The notes under the pieces are model-generated. The model was not told where the DNA came from. It ran no database searches and worked only from the letters and a program-made list of their open reading frames with translations. A stretch of 64,000 bases of DNA from Synechococcales cyanobacterium C42_A2020_086 (lineage in GTDB: Bacteria > Cyanobacteriota > Cyanobacteriia > Elainellales > Elainellaceae), in the NCBI GenBank assembly GCA_015272325.1, contig JACYLU010000008.1:124001-188000 (forward strand). Direction: 5' to 3'. This document shows, in pieces, positions 45,754 to 53,775 of the stretch (its first letter is position 1; every line of letters starts with the position of its first letter). The position numbers and the translations under genes are program-made.

Positions 45754-47695
45754 AACTCTCACTGTTGCGCAAGTTCAAGTTAGATCCAGCCTTCCAAGGC
45801 AGAATACCGTACTCATAAGCGCCGATATCAGGAATGCCTATAGAATTCTCTGTAATGCCTGGAATTGTTACTCCTTGGTTGATCGCTGGAGAATTAGGCT
45901 GCAAAGTGAAGTCCGAGTTTAATCGAAGAATGGTGTCTGAAAATAGGTTATTAGATTGCTGACTAGCAATGATATTTGAAGATGCCGCAAAGATATTGTT
46001 GCGCGCCTCAACTGAGTTGTCAGTTGATACTGGGCCAAGGAAAGTGTTGTTAAAGATTTGATGATAACCTCGAGGACCGCCGACAGCCAAATAGAAGCTA
46101 TCTTTGCCACCGTTAATATTCCATACTATGTTGTGATGAATTTTACTATTGTAAGTTTCAATATCTAGGTAAATGCCTCGCGTACCCCAGAATGGGCTAA
46201 ATGCATCCGCACTATGAATCCAATTATGGTGAATCGCTCCCCCCTGAAGATTGATATAGCAACATGCGTAAATTGCGCCTAGGTCAGTACTCAATAATCC
46301 AAACTGAGAGATATCGTTGTAGCCAATATCAATAGAAGAAACGTCAAATCCCGCTGTGTGCCAGTCGATATTTATAGCATCGCGGCCAGTATTACTAATA
46401 GTATTTGATGTTATTTTGTGCTCTGTACCATTAATACGAACAGGAGCTGCGTAGGACACTAAATAGTTACTGCTCGTGATGATATTGTTTTCTACTGTAT
46501 GCTTCCTGCCCTCAAGCAGTACGCCATTACCAGAACTCCACTCGATTATCGAGTTTCTTAATGTGTGCCCAACTCCTCTCAACTGGATCCCAGTATCGTG
46601 AGCATGAGATGCCAGAATAAGAGCATCATCAGAATTAGGTGCCTGCTCAGAGGTGGGTAACGGGGGTAATGTCATATGGTGTGATATGTATTTCGCTCGT
46701 ATTCCATCGATCACCACCCCTTCACTTGCATCACTCGTTGTAATTGTGCTTGCAAAGATCTTGAGATTACGAAGAATAATATAGGAGCGATCGGTTAGGT
46801 CGAATGCAAAATTTCGCTCTTTGACTTCTACTGAGCTAAGCGCTTTTCCCCTCGGCGGCCAGAAGTAGAGAGTTTGGCTTGCTCCATCGTAGAACCACTC
46901 ACCTTCGCTATCCAGTAGACCAAGTTTACCTACTAGGTAGAACCAGTATCCACCTCGATCCCAAGGCGCGGTCATTTGTGCTGTAAGTCTGCCATTAGAG
47001 CCGCCTGTAATTGTTCCAGTACGAGTAACATACCACTCGTTCGTCCATACTGTAGCACCGGACCACCCTTCTGACAGATTCGGAATGGCATCATTTTCTA
47101 CAGTAGCTGCACTACCACCTTGACTAAATACACAGCATCCAGCGAGTGTGGGGCGCAAAGGGTTAATTCCTGAGTTGGGCCAACGCGCTTCCGGCATCAT
47201 TAAGCCCTCTATAAACAGTTGGTTGGCGAAAAAGCCTGAGTCCTGATAGATGCTGACAGGTAAAGCGACTTTTGCCTGAAAAATAGAACCGCGAAACTTT
47301 ACCCATCCCTTAACCGGATCAGCCCCTGATACTGTAACTGCTTCATTATTATAGGCAGCAAACGTGATCGGTGCGGCTGCACTTCCTGACAAGGCAGGAC
47401 GAACCGTCTCTCGATAGACTCCAGCCCTTATAAAACAGGTTCCGCCGGGTTTGACCACATCTGCACACCGATTGATTGTACGGAAAGGTTGCCCAAGCGT
47501 TCCTGGATTACTATCAGAGCCAGTAGGGGCTACAAAATAAGAACTGGATGTCGCGTTAGAAACCTGTGTGAACTCACTCACGATAGGTATACCTACAGCA
47601 ACTATGAGACTGCTGAGTAGCATTAGAGTCGCTAAAAATATATGGATATATCGATGTACGGAATCAATTAAATGTTTAATGATTGCGCCGAGCAA
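45752..47695 (-). CDS. Secreted right-handed parallel beta-helix protein, lyase-like
   Basis: 647 residues. The start is a TTG at 47695 with TTGAGGTAAAAGC in front. The N-terminus has a basic patch and a hydrophobic core (IFLATLMLLSSLIVAVGIPI), consistent with a signal peptide. The mature part opens with the DUF1565-type motif YFVAPTGSDSNPGTLGQPFR and ICFIRAGVYRET-like residues (TCFIRAGVYRETVRP). A long run of beta-helix coils follows (HTLRNSIIEWSSGNGVLLEG, NTISNTGRDAIN, GAIHHNWIHSAD, KIHHNIVWNINGG). This fold occurs in polysaccharide lyases and epimerases (PL9, PL6, alginate epimerase). Catalytic residues cannot be fixed. It may trim or modify the polymer made by the island. It lies next to a DUF4347 protein on the same strand. 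Confidence 0.8.
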   Translation of the reverse strand: MLGAIIKHLIDSVHRYIHIFLATLMLLSSLIVAVGIPIVSEFTQVSNATSSSYFVAPTGSDSNPGTLGQPFRTINRCADVVKPGGTCFIRAGVYRETVRPALSGSAAAPITFAAYNNEAVTVSGADPVKGWVKFRGSIFQAKVALPVSIYQDSGFFANQLFIEGLMMPEARWPNSGINPLRPTLAGCCVFSQGGSAATVENDAIPNLSEGWSGATVWTNEWYVTRTGTITGGSNGRLTAQMTAPWDRGGYWFYLVGKLGLLDSEGEWFYDGASQTLYFWPPRGKALSSVEVKERNFAFDLTDRSYIILRNLKIFASTITTSDASEGVVIDGIRAKYISHHMTLPPLPTSEQAPNSDDALILASHAHDTGIQLRGVGHTLRNSIIEWSSGNGVLLEGRKHTVENNIITSSNYLVSYAAPVRINGTEHKITSNTISNTGRDAINIDWHTAGFDVSSIDIGYNDISQFGLLSTDLGAIYACCYINLQGGAIHHNWIHSADAFSPFWGTRGIYLDIETYNSKIHHNIVWNINGGKDSFYLAVGGPRGYHQIFNNTFLGPVSTDNSVEARNNIFAASSNIIASQQSNNLFSDTILRLNSDFTLQPNSPAINQGVTIPGITENSIGIPDIGAYEYGILPWKAGSNLNLRNSES

Positions 47696-47743
47696 AGCTT
47701 TTACCTCAATTATTGCTCTATAGGTTCATTTCCCATTGTAAAG

Positions 47744-50700
47744 TTAACCATCTTCAGGGGAGATAGGGGAAGCGGTGTTGAAGAAGTAATCCACCTTTGA
47801 GGTAAAAGCAGGCGGTGAACCCGAGGTGGCATGATTGGCTGCAAAAGTGCCTACAGCAGTTGCATTCAGAGTGTGGGTGAAACTTCCTGCAGTGGTCCAG
47901 TTGCTGCCATTGCTAGAATATTGCAGTGTCCACTGATTTCCCTGTCGATTCACTCGCAGGTATGGGGCAGACCCAGGAGCAATCGCTGTGTTGAGTCGAA
48001 CGGTTGACGCACCGTTGACTGTGGTGGCAGCAAAGATATAAAGACTCGCACCATCATGGTAGGTATCAAAGCGTATCCAGTTGTTGACATCTTGCTCAAC
48101 TAGGATCCCCTGCATCTGGAATCGTTGAGTCGGTTGGGAGGCAAACTTTGCTTCTAAACCGAAATCGGTGTTGCTAGTTGCCTGCATGACCCGCACCGAG
48201 CGGTTGCTGTTATTCCACAGGTCATGCGAACTGCCCGCCGGAGCGACCAACTCCAGATACGCATCTCCACTCCCTGCACCCACCAAGCGATAGGAACCAT
48301 CGTTGAGGGGATTGACAAAACTCCAACGCGAGTTCAGGCTGTTGCTGTTGAAGTCATCTGAACTGAAAGCAGAACCCGGTGTGGGGGTGGGAGTAGGAGT
48401 GCTACTACTGATGCTCAACCTCACAGTAGCAGCATTGGAGGTTGCCCCATCATCATCTTGCACAGTATAGGTGAAGCTATCACTGGTCGTAGCAGAGCCG
48501 TTGTGCGTGTAGGTCACAACACCATTGTTGATGCTCACCGTACCATGGGTCGGCGGAGTCCCGATAGCAACAGAACTTGGTACAAGAGTACCGTCGCTGT
48601 CACTGTCGTTGCTGAGCACATTGATACTGACTGTACCCCCTTGTGTCATGCTGGCATTATCATCGCTCGCACTCGGAGGTTGATTAGGAGGTGGATTGCC
48701 TCCTGCATTTCCATCTTCAGGGGAGATAGGGGAAGCGGTGTTGAAGAAGTAATCCACCTTTGAGGTAAAAGCAGGCGGTGAACCCGAGGTGGCATGATTG
48801 GCTGCAAAAGTGCCTACAGCAGTTGCATTCAGAGTGTGGGTGAAACTTCCTGCAGTGGTCCAGTTGCTGCCATTGCTAGAATATTGCAGTGTCCACTGAT
48901 TTCCCTGTCGATTCACTCGCAGGTATGGGGCAGACCCAGGAGCAATCGCTGTGTTGAGTCGAACGGTTGACGCACCGTTGACTGTGGTGGCAGCAAAGAT
49001 ATAAAGACTCGCACCATCATGGTAGGTATCAAAGCGTATCCAGTTGTTGACATCTTGCTCAACTAGGATCCCCTGCATCTGGAATCGTTGAGTCGGTTGG
49101 GAGGCAAACTTTGCTTCTAAACCGAAATCGGTGTTGCTAGTTGCCTGCATGACCCGCACCGAGCGGTTGCTGTTATTCCACAGGTCATGCGAACTGCCCG
49201 CCGGAGCGACCAACTCCAGATACGCATCTCCACTCCCTGCACCCACCAAGCGATAGGAACCATCGTTGAGGGGATTGACAAAACTCCAACGCGAGTTCAG
49301 GCTGTTGCTGTTGAAGTCATCTGAACTGAAAGCAGAACCCGGTGTGGGGGTGGGAGTAGGAGTGCTACTACTGATGCTCAACCTCACAGTAGCAGCATTG
49401 GAGGTTGCCCCATCATCATCTTGCACAGTATAGGTGAAGCTATCACTGGTCGTAGCAGAGCCGTTGTGCGTGTAGGTCACAACACCATTGTTGATGCTCA
49501 CCGTACCATGGGTCGGCGGAGTCCCGATAGCAACAGAACTTGGTACAAGAGTACCGTCGCTGTCACTGTCGTTGCTGAGCACATTGATACTGACTGTACC
49601 CCCTTGTGTCATGCTGGCATTATCATCGCTCGCACTCGGAGGTTGATTCGTACTTCCTGGCTCCAAGGAAATAATATTTACATTTCCGAAAGTAACATCA
49701 TCAAAATGAGCTAGCAGTAACAGAGAACCTTGCTGCAAATGCCAGGGATGCAACTGAGCTTGTAAATCCCAAGCAATAGGCTCAGCTAACCCTTGTTGCC
49801 ATACTTTTAGCTTGTACTGGCTATGCCCAGAAGAGGTCTCCACACGCATCTTGTAGTTGTAAGTAACTCCTTCGAGCAAGGAACGAGGCGAAGAGGCTAA
49901 AATCGACGGATTCTCTGCCCAGATTTCTAGAGCATTATTGTGCGTATACCAACCAATCGTTCCAAAAGGAAAGAAGCCTGCTTTAGGTTGGAAACCCGCA
50001 ACTGGATTATCGGTGTGTCCTGTCCATCGCATCAAGATTCCAGCACCTACTCCATCTCGTCCGTTATTTACACCAAACTTGTGAACAGTGACAGGAACGG
50101 TGACCTCATAGTCTCTCCAGGAAATATCACCGATTGCAATTGCGCGATCGTAGCCTGTCCTTGTGCTACGAATTCCATTGGAGGTAAGTGTCCAAAACCC
50201 ATCAACGACCTGTACAACATCCTGAATGTTATTGACCTGCTCCCAATTAATGGAGTAATTTGGGCTCCAGGTACTTCCTGACTCATAATCAATAGTAACG
50301 GTGGTAATGGAAGTGTTGCCAAAAGTATCTTTAGCTGTGATAACCACTGTGTCATCAACAGGAGTAGGATTTAAGGCAGAATAGGCAATGTCAATATTGA
50401 AATCGCCTGGTGCAGTGAGACGACGAGTCTGGAGTGCATTGATACCGATTGTTAGCGGAACTTGAGGCCCACCATTTAACGAATAGCTTAAAGATTGCAC
50501 TCCATCGGGATCAAAGACATTACCAAGAACATTAATCCAGGTCTGCGGTTTTCCAAGGTGCCCAAAACGTTGATTAGTCCCATACCAAACATCGATAGTT
50601 GGACCTTGTGCATCCAATAATCCTTGGTAGTTAGACATCAGAGAGGAGGTGAATGGCGCAAGAGTTTCAATACTGCCCGTACTGTATTCTAGTGTCCAAT

Positions 50701-51232
50701 CACCACCCTTAAAAGAATTGCCCGTAGCATTAATAGATGCGGCAACATCGGCACCTGTCAAATCGCTTAGTTTTCTAATAAAGGTTTGTCCAATTTCTCC
50801 ATCAGCAACATTGCAACCGTAAAAAAGAATATCTGCCCCGTCTACGAGAGATGCTCTCCATTGCCGAATTTGATTCTCATACTGTATAAGAGATTGTGTA
50901 TTTAAAGCGCCATTCCCCAGTCTGACTTCAGCTGTACTTCCATGAGAAATAATACTGACACCTTTGATATTCCTATAAGAATTCAATACTTCAGTAATCT
51001 GAGTGACACCATCTTTTGTTTGATCAAACAGGATTTTGACATCTGCTTGGGTACCTACTACGAAAGCTAGGGCATTATCAATAGATAAATCAATAAATGT
51101 AATAGTTTGGGGAGTTAATGACTGGTTGAAACACCTTCTTGAAGGGTCAGGAATTTTCCCAACCTGACACGATTCCAAATTATAAGCTAATTCAAACGCC
51201 TTATCGACAAGCAACTGGTTATCTGTCCACAT
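47744..51232 (-). CDS. DUF4347 surface protein with duplicated cadherin-like/LamG-like modules
   Basis: 1162 residues. The N-terminal DUF4347 domain is at about 40-210 (ISHGSTAEVRLGNGALNT, DILFYGCNVADGEIGQTFIR), a caspase-like fold found on large secreted cyanobacterial adhesins that usually leave by type I secretion. There is no signal peptide. A cadherin-like strand set and a LamG/concanavalin-like domain follow (about 220-520). Then come two copies of one module (about residues 528-840 and 849-1161). Each has a cadherin-type VCBS-like domain (SASDDNASMTQGGTVSINVL, NGVVTYTHNGS), a Thr-Pro linker and a DUF1349-like lectin fold (GILVEQDVNNWIRFDTYHDG). The copies look identical at DNA level. 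No C-terminal Ca2+-binding RTX repeats are seen, which is unusual; the protein may be shortened. Confidence 0.85.
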   Translation of the reverse strand: MWTDNQLLVDKAFELAYNLESCQVGKIPDPSRRCFNQSLTPQTITFIDLSIDNALAFVVGTQADVKILFDQTKDGVTQITEVLNSYRNIKGVSIISHGSTAEVRLGNGALNTQSLIQYENQIRQWRASLVDGADILFYGCNVADGEIGQTFIRKLSDLTGADVAASINATGNSFKGGDWTLEYSTGSIETLAPFTSSLMSNYQGLLDAQGPTIDVWYGTNQRFGHLGKPQTWINVLGNVFDPDGVQSLSYSLNGGPQVPLTIGINALQTRRLTAPGDFNIDIAYSALNPTPVDDTVVITAKDTFGNTSITTVTIDYESGSTWSPNYSINWEQVNNIQDVVQVVDGFWTLTSNGIRSTRTGYDRAIAIGDISWRDYEVTVPVTVHKFGVNNGRDGVGAGILMRWTGHTDNPVAGFQPKAGFFPFGTIGWYTHNNALEIWAENPSILASSPRSLLEGVTYNYKMRVETSSGHSQYKLKVWQQGLAEPIAWDLQAQLHPWHLQQGSLLLLAHFDDVTFGNVNIISLEPGSTNQPPSASDDNASMTQGGTVSINVLSNDSDSDGTLVPSSVAIGTPPTHGTVSINNGVVTYTHNGSATTSDSFTYTVQDDDGATSNAATVRLSISSSTPTPTPTPGSAFSSDDFNSNSLNSRWSFVNPLNDGSYRLVGAGSGDAYLELVAPAGSSHDLWNNSNRSVRVMQATSNTDFGLEAKFASQPTQRFQMQGILVEQDVNNWIRFDTYHDGASLYIFAATTVNGASTVRLNTAIAPGSAPYLRVNRQGNQWTLQYSSNGSNWTTAGSFTHTLNATAVGTFAANHATSGSPPAFTSKVDYFFNTASPISPEDGNAGGNPPPNQPPSASDDNASMTQGGTVSINVLSNDSDSDGTLVPSSVAIGTPPTHGTVSINNGVVTYTHNGSATTSDSFTYTVQDDDGATSNAATVRLSISSSTPTPTPTPGSAFSSDDFNSNSLNSRWSFVNPLNDGSYRLVGAGSGDAYLELVAPAGSSHDLWNNSNRSVRVMQATSNTDFGLEAKFASQPTQRFQMQGILVEQDVNNWIRFDTYHDGASLYIFAATTVNGASTVRLNTAIAPGSAPYLRVNRQGNQWTLQYSSNGSNWTTAGSFTHTLNATAVGTFAANHATSGSPPAFTSKVDYFFNTASPISPEDG
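47748..48685 (-). repeat. 938-bp direct repeat, copy A (C-terminal module)
   Basis: Apparently identical, by eye, to 48711-49648. The period is 963 bp (321 codons), so the duplication stays in frame, and a 25-bp spacer between the copies encodes a Gly/Pro/Asn linker. The unit encodes one cadherin-like plus one lectin-like domain and ends at the protein's C-terminus. Confidence 0.92.
48711..49648 (-). repeat. 938-bp direct repeat, copy B (penultimate module)
   Basis: Partner of 47748-48685. Sequence identity includes synonymous sites, so the duplication is recent or is kept alike by recombination. Identity begins at CCATCTTCAGGGG and ends at GGTTGATT on the plus strand. Confidence 0.92.
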
Positions 51233-51519
51233 GCAGGCTTTTCCCTCATATCAAAATGCTGCTCAAAACAATCACCTATACTTATTCAGATGACGTAATT
51301 ATTAGTGCACCCTGACATGGGTTCGGCCAATTCTTTTCAATCTTTGCCGAGATGTTCGATCTTGAGTTTACGTGATGACTTGCAATATTTTATACGCAAT
51401 TTATGGTTATCAGCTACAATCAAACTATCTTTACACATTCTTTAATATAGTATTGGGTAGTGCGTCAAATTGATGTGGGTTTGGTAAAGTTGAGGCATCT
51501 TTGTGGGTGGAGTGAAACC

Positions 51520-51636
51520 ATGGAATGTTGGCTCTGTGGTCATGCCAAGACCCACAAACATAGCAAAATCCCCCAGGACTCACTGACTATTCTTGGGGTT
51601 GGCAAGATCTCCTCACCTTCCCATCAAGGGGGTTAG
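51520..51636 (+). pseudogene. Possible relic of an IS1-family InsA start
   Basis: A 38-codon frame starts MECWLCGHAKTHKHSKIP, like the zinc-ribbon N-terminus of cyanobacterial IS1-type InsA proteins (MECPxCGHxxTHKHGKxPNG). It then loses similarity and stops. The upstream sequence GGTAGTGCGTCAAATTGATG resembles an IS1-type outer end, but no matching inverted end is seen within the window. The call is weak and rests on the short cysteine motif. Confidence 0.35.
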
Positions 51637-51694
51637 ATTCTCATGATGAGACTAGCTGAGTTTTCGGCACTCCTAGCCTCCATACCTAGAACAA

Positions 51695-51738
51695 AATAAA
51701 AATGTTGTGAGATGGGCGGAACCATCGCCATGCCCATC
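51695..51738 (-). terminator. Intrinsic terminator after ptsG
   Basis: GATGGGC at 51711-51717 pairs with GCCCATC at 51732-51738, with inner partial pairing. Read on the minus strand, the stem is followed by TCACAACATTTTTATTTTG, a T-rich tract. It lies about 20 bp after the ptsG stop codon. Confidence 0.7.
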
Positions 51739-51755
51739 CCACGGGGAATGGTCCG

Positions 51756-53669
51756 CTAAACCCTAGCAAGCTGATTGTGCATTTCAGTGGCGTACTGATC
51801 GGCTCCCAACCCTACAATCAGGTGCAGTTTGCCGCCCGGTAGCCGCAAAATACCCTGCACACCAGCGTCTCGGAGGGCATTGTCATCGACGAGAGTGCTG
51901 TCGGCTACTTCCACGCGCAAACGGGTCAGCGCCACGTCTTCCACGCGACGAATATTGCCCATGCCTCCCAAGGCGGCAATCATAGAGCGAGCTTTCATCG
52001 GAGCATCGGGATCGAGTTCGATCTTGCTGATGATGGCGCTTTCCGCCGTAGCGGCTGCCTCTTCTGGCGTTGGGACGTAAGCTTCGTCCGCTTCGGGACC
52101 GGCCGTTTTCAGATATTCAATCATGTCAGTCTTCAGGTTTTCGGAACGAGGACCAAAAATCGCCTGAGCACTGTTGCCCACCTCTAGCACCCCTGACGCA
52201 CCTAACGCCTTCAGACGCGCTTTGTTGACCTTCTTCATGTCGTTTACTGTAATTCGCAGCCGGGTAATGCAGGCGTCGAGTGTAGCAATATTGCTACGAC
52301 CGCCAAAGGCCCGCACTAGCTCACGAGCCATACCAGCAGCATCACCAGAAAGCGGCGACCCCATTTCATCATCTACTTCATCTTCCCGTCCCGGCGTCTT
52401 CAGATTGAGCTGCTTAATGCCAAAGTAGAAAATGACAAAATACAATGCGAAGAATAATGGACCAAATGCAGGGACTAACCAGGACTTAGTACCTAAGCTA
52501 TTGAACAGCAGAAAATCGATGCCGCCTTGAGAGAACGTAAAGCCCATTTTGCCGCCCATCGTTTGGAATAGCCATTGGCAAAAGCCTGCAATCAGGGCGT
52601 GAATGGCATAAAGCTGCGGCGCGACAAACATGAACGAAAACTCGATTGGCTCTGTAATTCCAGTTAAGAACGATGTGAAGGCTGCTGAAAACATCAAACC
52701 GCTGACCCGACCGCGATTTTTGGGATAGGCGACTCGCCACATCGCAATTGCCGCACCGGGCAGCCCAAACATCTTGAACCAGTAAGCGCCACCCAGAATG
52801 CCGGCAGTGGGGTCACCGGCAAAGAAGCGGCGAATGTCTCCGGTTACGACTTGATTCGTTGACGGATCCACAAAGCGCCCGATCTCAAAGAAGAACGGCA
52901 CGTTCCAAATATGGTGCAACCCGAATGGCAGCAGCAAGCGTTCGACAACCCCATAGATGGCAGCAGTAATAGCAACATTGGCTCCACTCGCCGTTGCATT
53001 TGCGGCCGTATTAATGGCATTGCCAATGGGCGGCCAGAGCACACTCATCAGCATCCCTAGCAGGATGGCGCTCAGCCCAGTGATGATTGGCACAAAGCGC
53101 TTACCCGCGAAGAAACCCAGATACTGAGGCAACTGAATGCGGAAATATTTGTTGAACAGGTAAGCCGCCAAACAGCCCACCAACAGTCCGCCGAACACCC
53201 CTGTATCCAGGGTATTAATCCCCATGACCGGCTTCAGTAGGTTCAACGGATCGGGTAGCCCGTTGGCCGCCAATTCCTCGGGGCTAAAGCGAGCGGCCGC
53301 ACTTGGGTCCAGCCCTCTAGCAATAATGTCCTGGGGTGCCAGATAGCCAAAGAAAGCTTGAGCCGCCGCACCCAGTGCTGCTAGAAATACGGCAAATCCC
53401 ACAATAGCGGCTAAAGCAGATGCACCGTCGTTGCCGGTAAAGGCAATGGCCACAGCAATCGCGAAAATCACCGGCAGGTTCGCAAAAATTGCATCTCCCG
53501 AGCTTCTCATAATGGTGGCTAGCCATTCGGGGAGCCAGCCAAAGGCTTCGGGCTTACTGAACTTGGCGGAACCAATGCCCAGCAGCAATCCCGCAACCGG
53601 CAGCACCGAGACCGGCAGCATCAGCGCCTTTCCCAACTGCTGCAGCAAGGCAAATAGTTTTTTGAACAT
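51756..53669 (-). CDS. ptsG: PTS glucose-type permease EIICB with a second, inactive IIB domain
   Basis: 637 residues from the ATG at 53669, whose N-terminus [20 protein letters not shown] is nearly that of enteric PtsG. The IIC domain (about 1-400) shows [34 protein letters not shown] and [18 protein letters not shown]. The IIB domain carries the phosphorylated cysteine in [13 protein letters not shown] (about Cys467). A second IIB-like domain follows, with [15 protein letters not shown], in which that cysteine is alanine (about Ala580), so it cannot accept phosphate. Enteric PtsG ends near 477 residues, so the extra domain is an extension. It imports glucose with phosphorylation to glucose-6-phosphate. 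It is cotranscribed with the EIIA-HPr-EI gene upstream, 106 bp away. Confidence 0.93.
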   Translation of the reverse strand: MFKKLFALLQQLGKALMLPVSVLPVAGLLLGIGSAKFSKPEAFGWLPEWLATIMRSSGDAIFANLPVIFAIAVAIAFTGNDGASALAAIVGFAVFLAALGAAAQAFFGYLAPQDIIARGLDPSAAARFSPEELAANGLPDPLNLLKPVMGINTLDTGVFGGLLVGCLAAYLFNKYFRIQLPQYLGFFAGKRFVPIITGLSAILLGMLMSVLWPPIGNAINTAANATASGANVAITAAIYGVVERLLLPFGLHHIWNVPFFFEIGRFVDPSTNQVVTGDIRRFFAGDPTAGILGGAYWFKMFGLPGAAIAMWRVAYPKNRGRVSGLMFSAAFTSFLTGITEPIEFSFMFVAPQLYAIHALIAGFCQWLFQTMGGKMGFTFSQGGIDFLLFNSLGTKSWLVPAFGPLFFALYFVIFYFGIKQLNLKTPGREDEVDDEMGSPLSGDAAGMARELVRAFGGRSNIATLDACITRLRITVNDMKKVNKARLKALGASGVLEVGNSAQAIFGPRSENLKTDMIEYLKTAGPEADEAYVPTPEEAAATAESAIISKIELDPDAPMKARSMIAALGGMGNIRRVEDVALTRLRVEVADSTLVDDNALRDAGVQGILRLPGGKLHLIVGLGADQYATEMHNQLARV

Positions 53670-53775
53670 AGCTGCGTTGATGGAAGAATGAAGTAATGAA
53701 TCTAGAAGCGGAATCAGCTCAGGAGCGCTAGAAATCGTTGGACGACGCAAAGCGACTCACCCACCGGACCCCACA

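Larger units (their letters stand above)
51233..51755. other. Intergenic region with IS1-like relic and terminator
   Basis: 523 bp between the DUF4347 gene and ptsG. The first 200 bp are AT-rich and should carry the DUF4347 promoter. Then come a short IS1-like relic and the ptsG terminator, both listed separately. Nothing else is seen. Confidence 0.5.

Noticed and set aside
47744-49660. Large direct repeat considered as an insertion sequence pair or CRISPR-like array
   Set aside because: The repeat is coding, in frame and has no inverted ends or spacer pattern. It is a protein-domain duplication.
48458-49714. Two near-identical plus-strand frames inside the DUF4347 gene that look like a duplicated small gene
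   Set aside because: They are antisense shadows of the duplicated module and have no ribosome site of their own.
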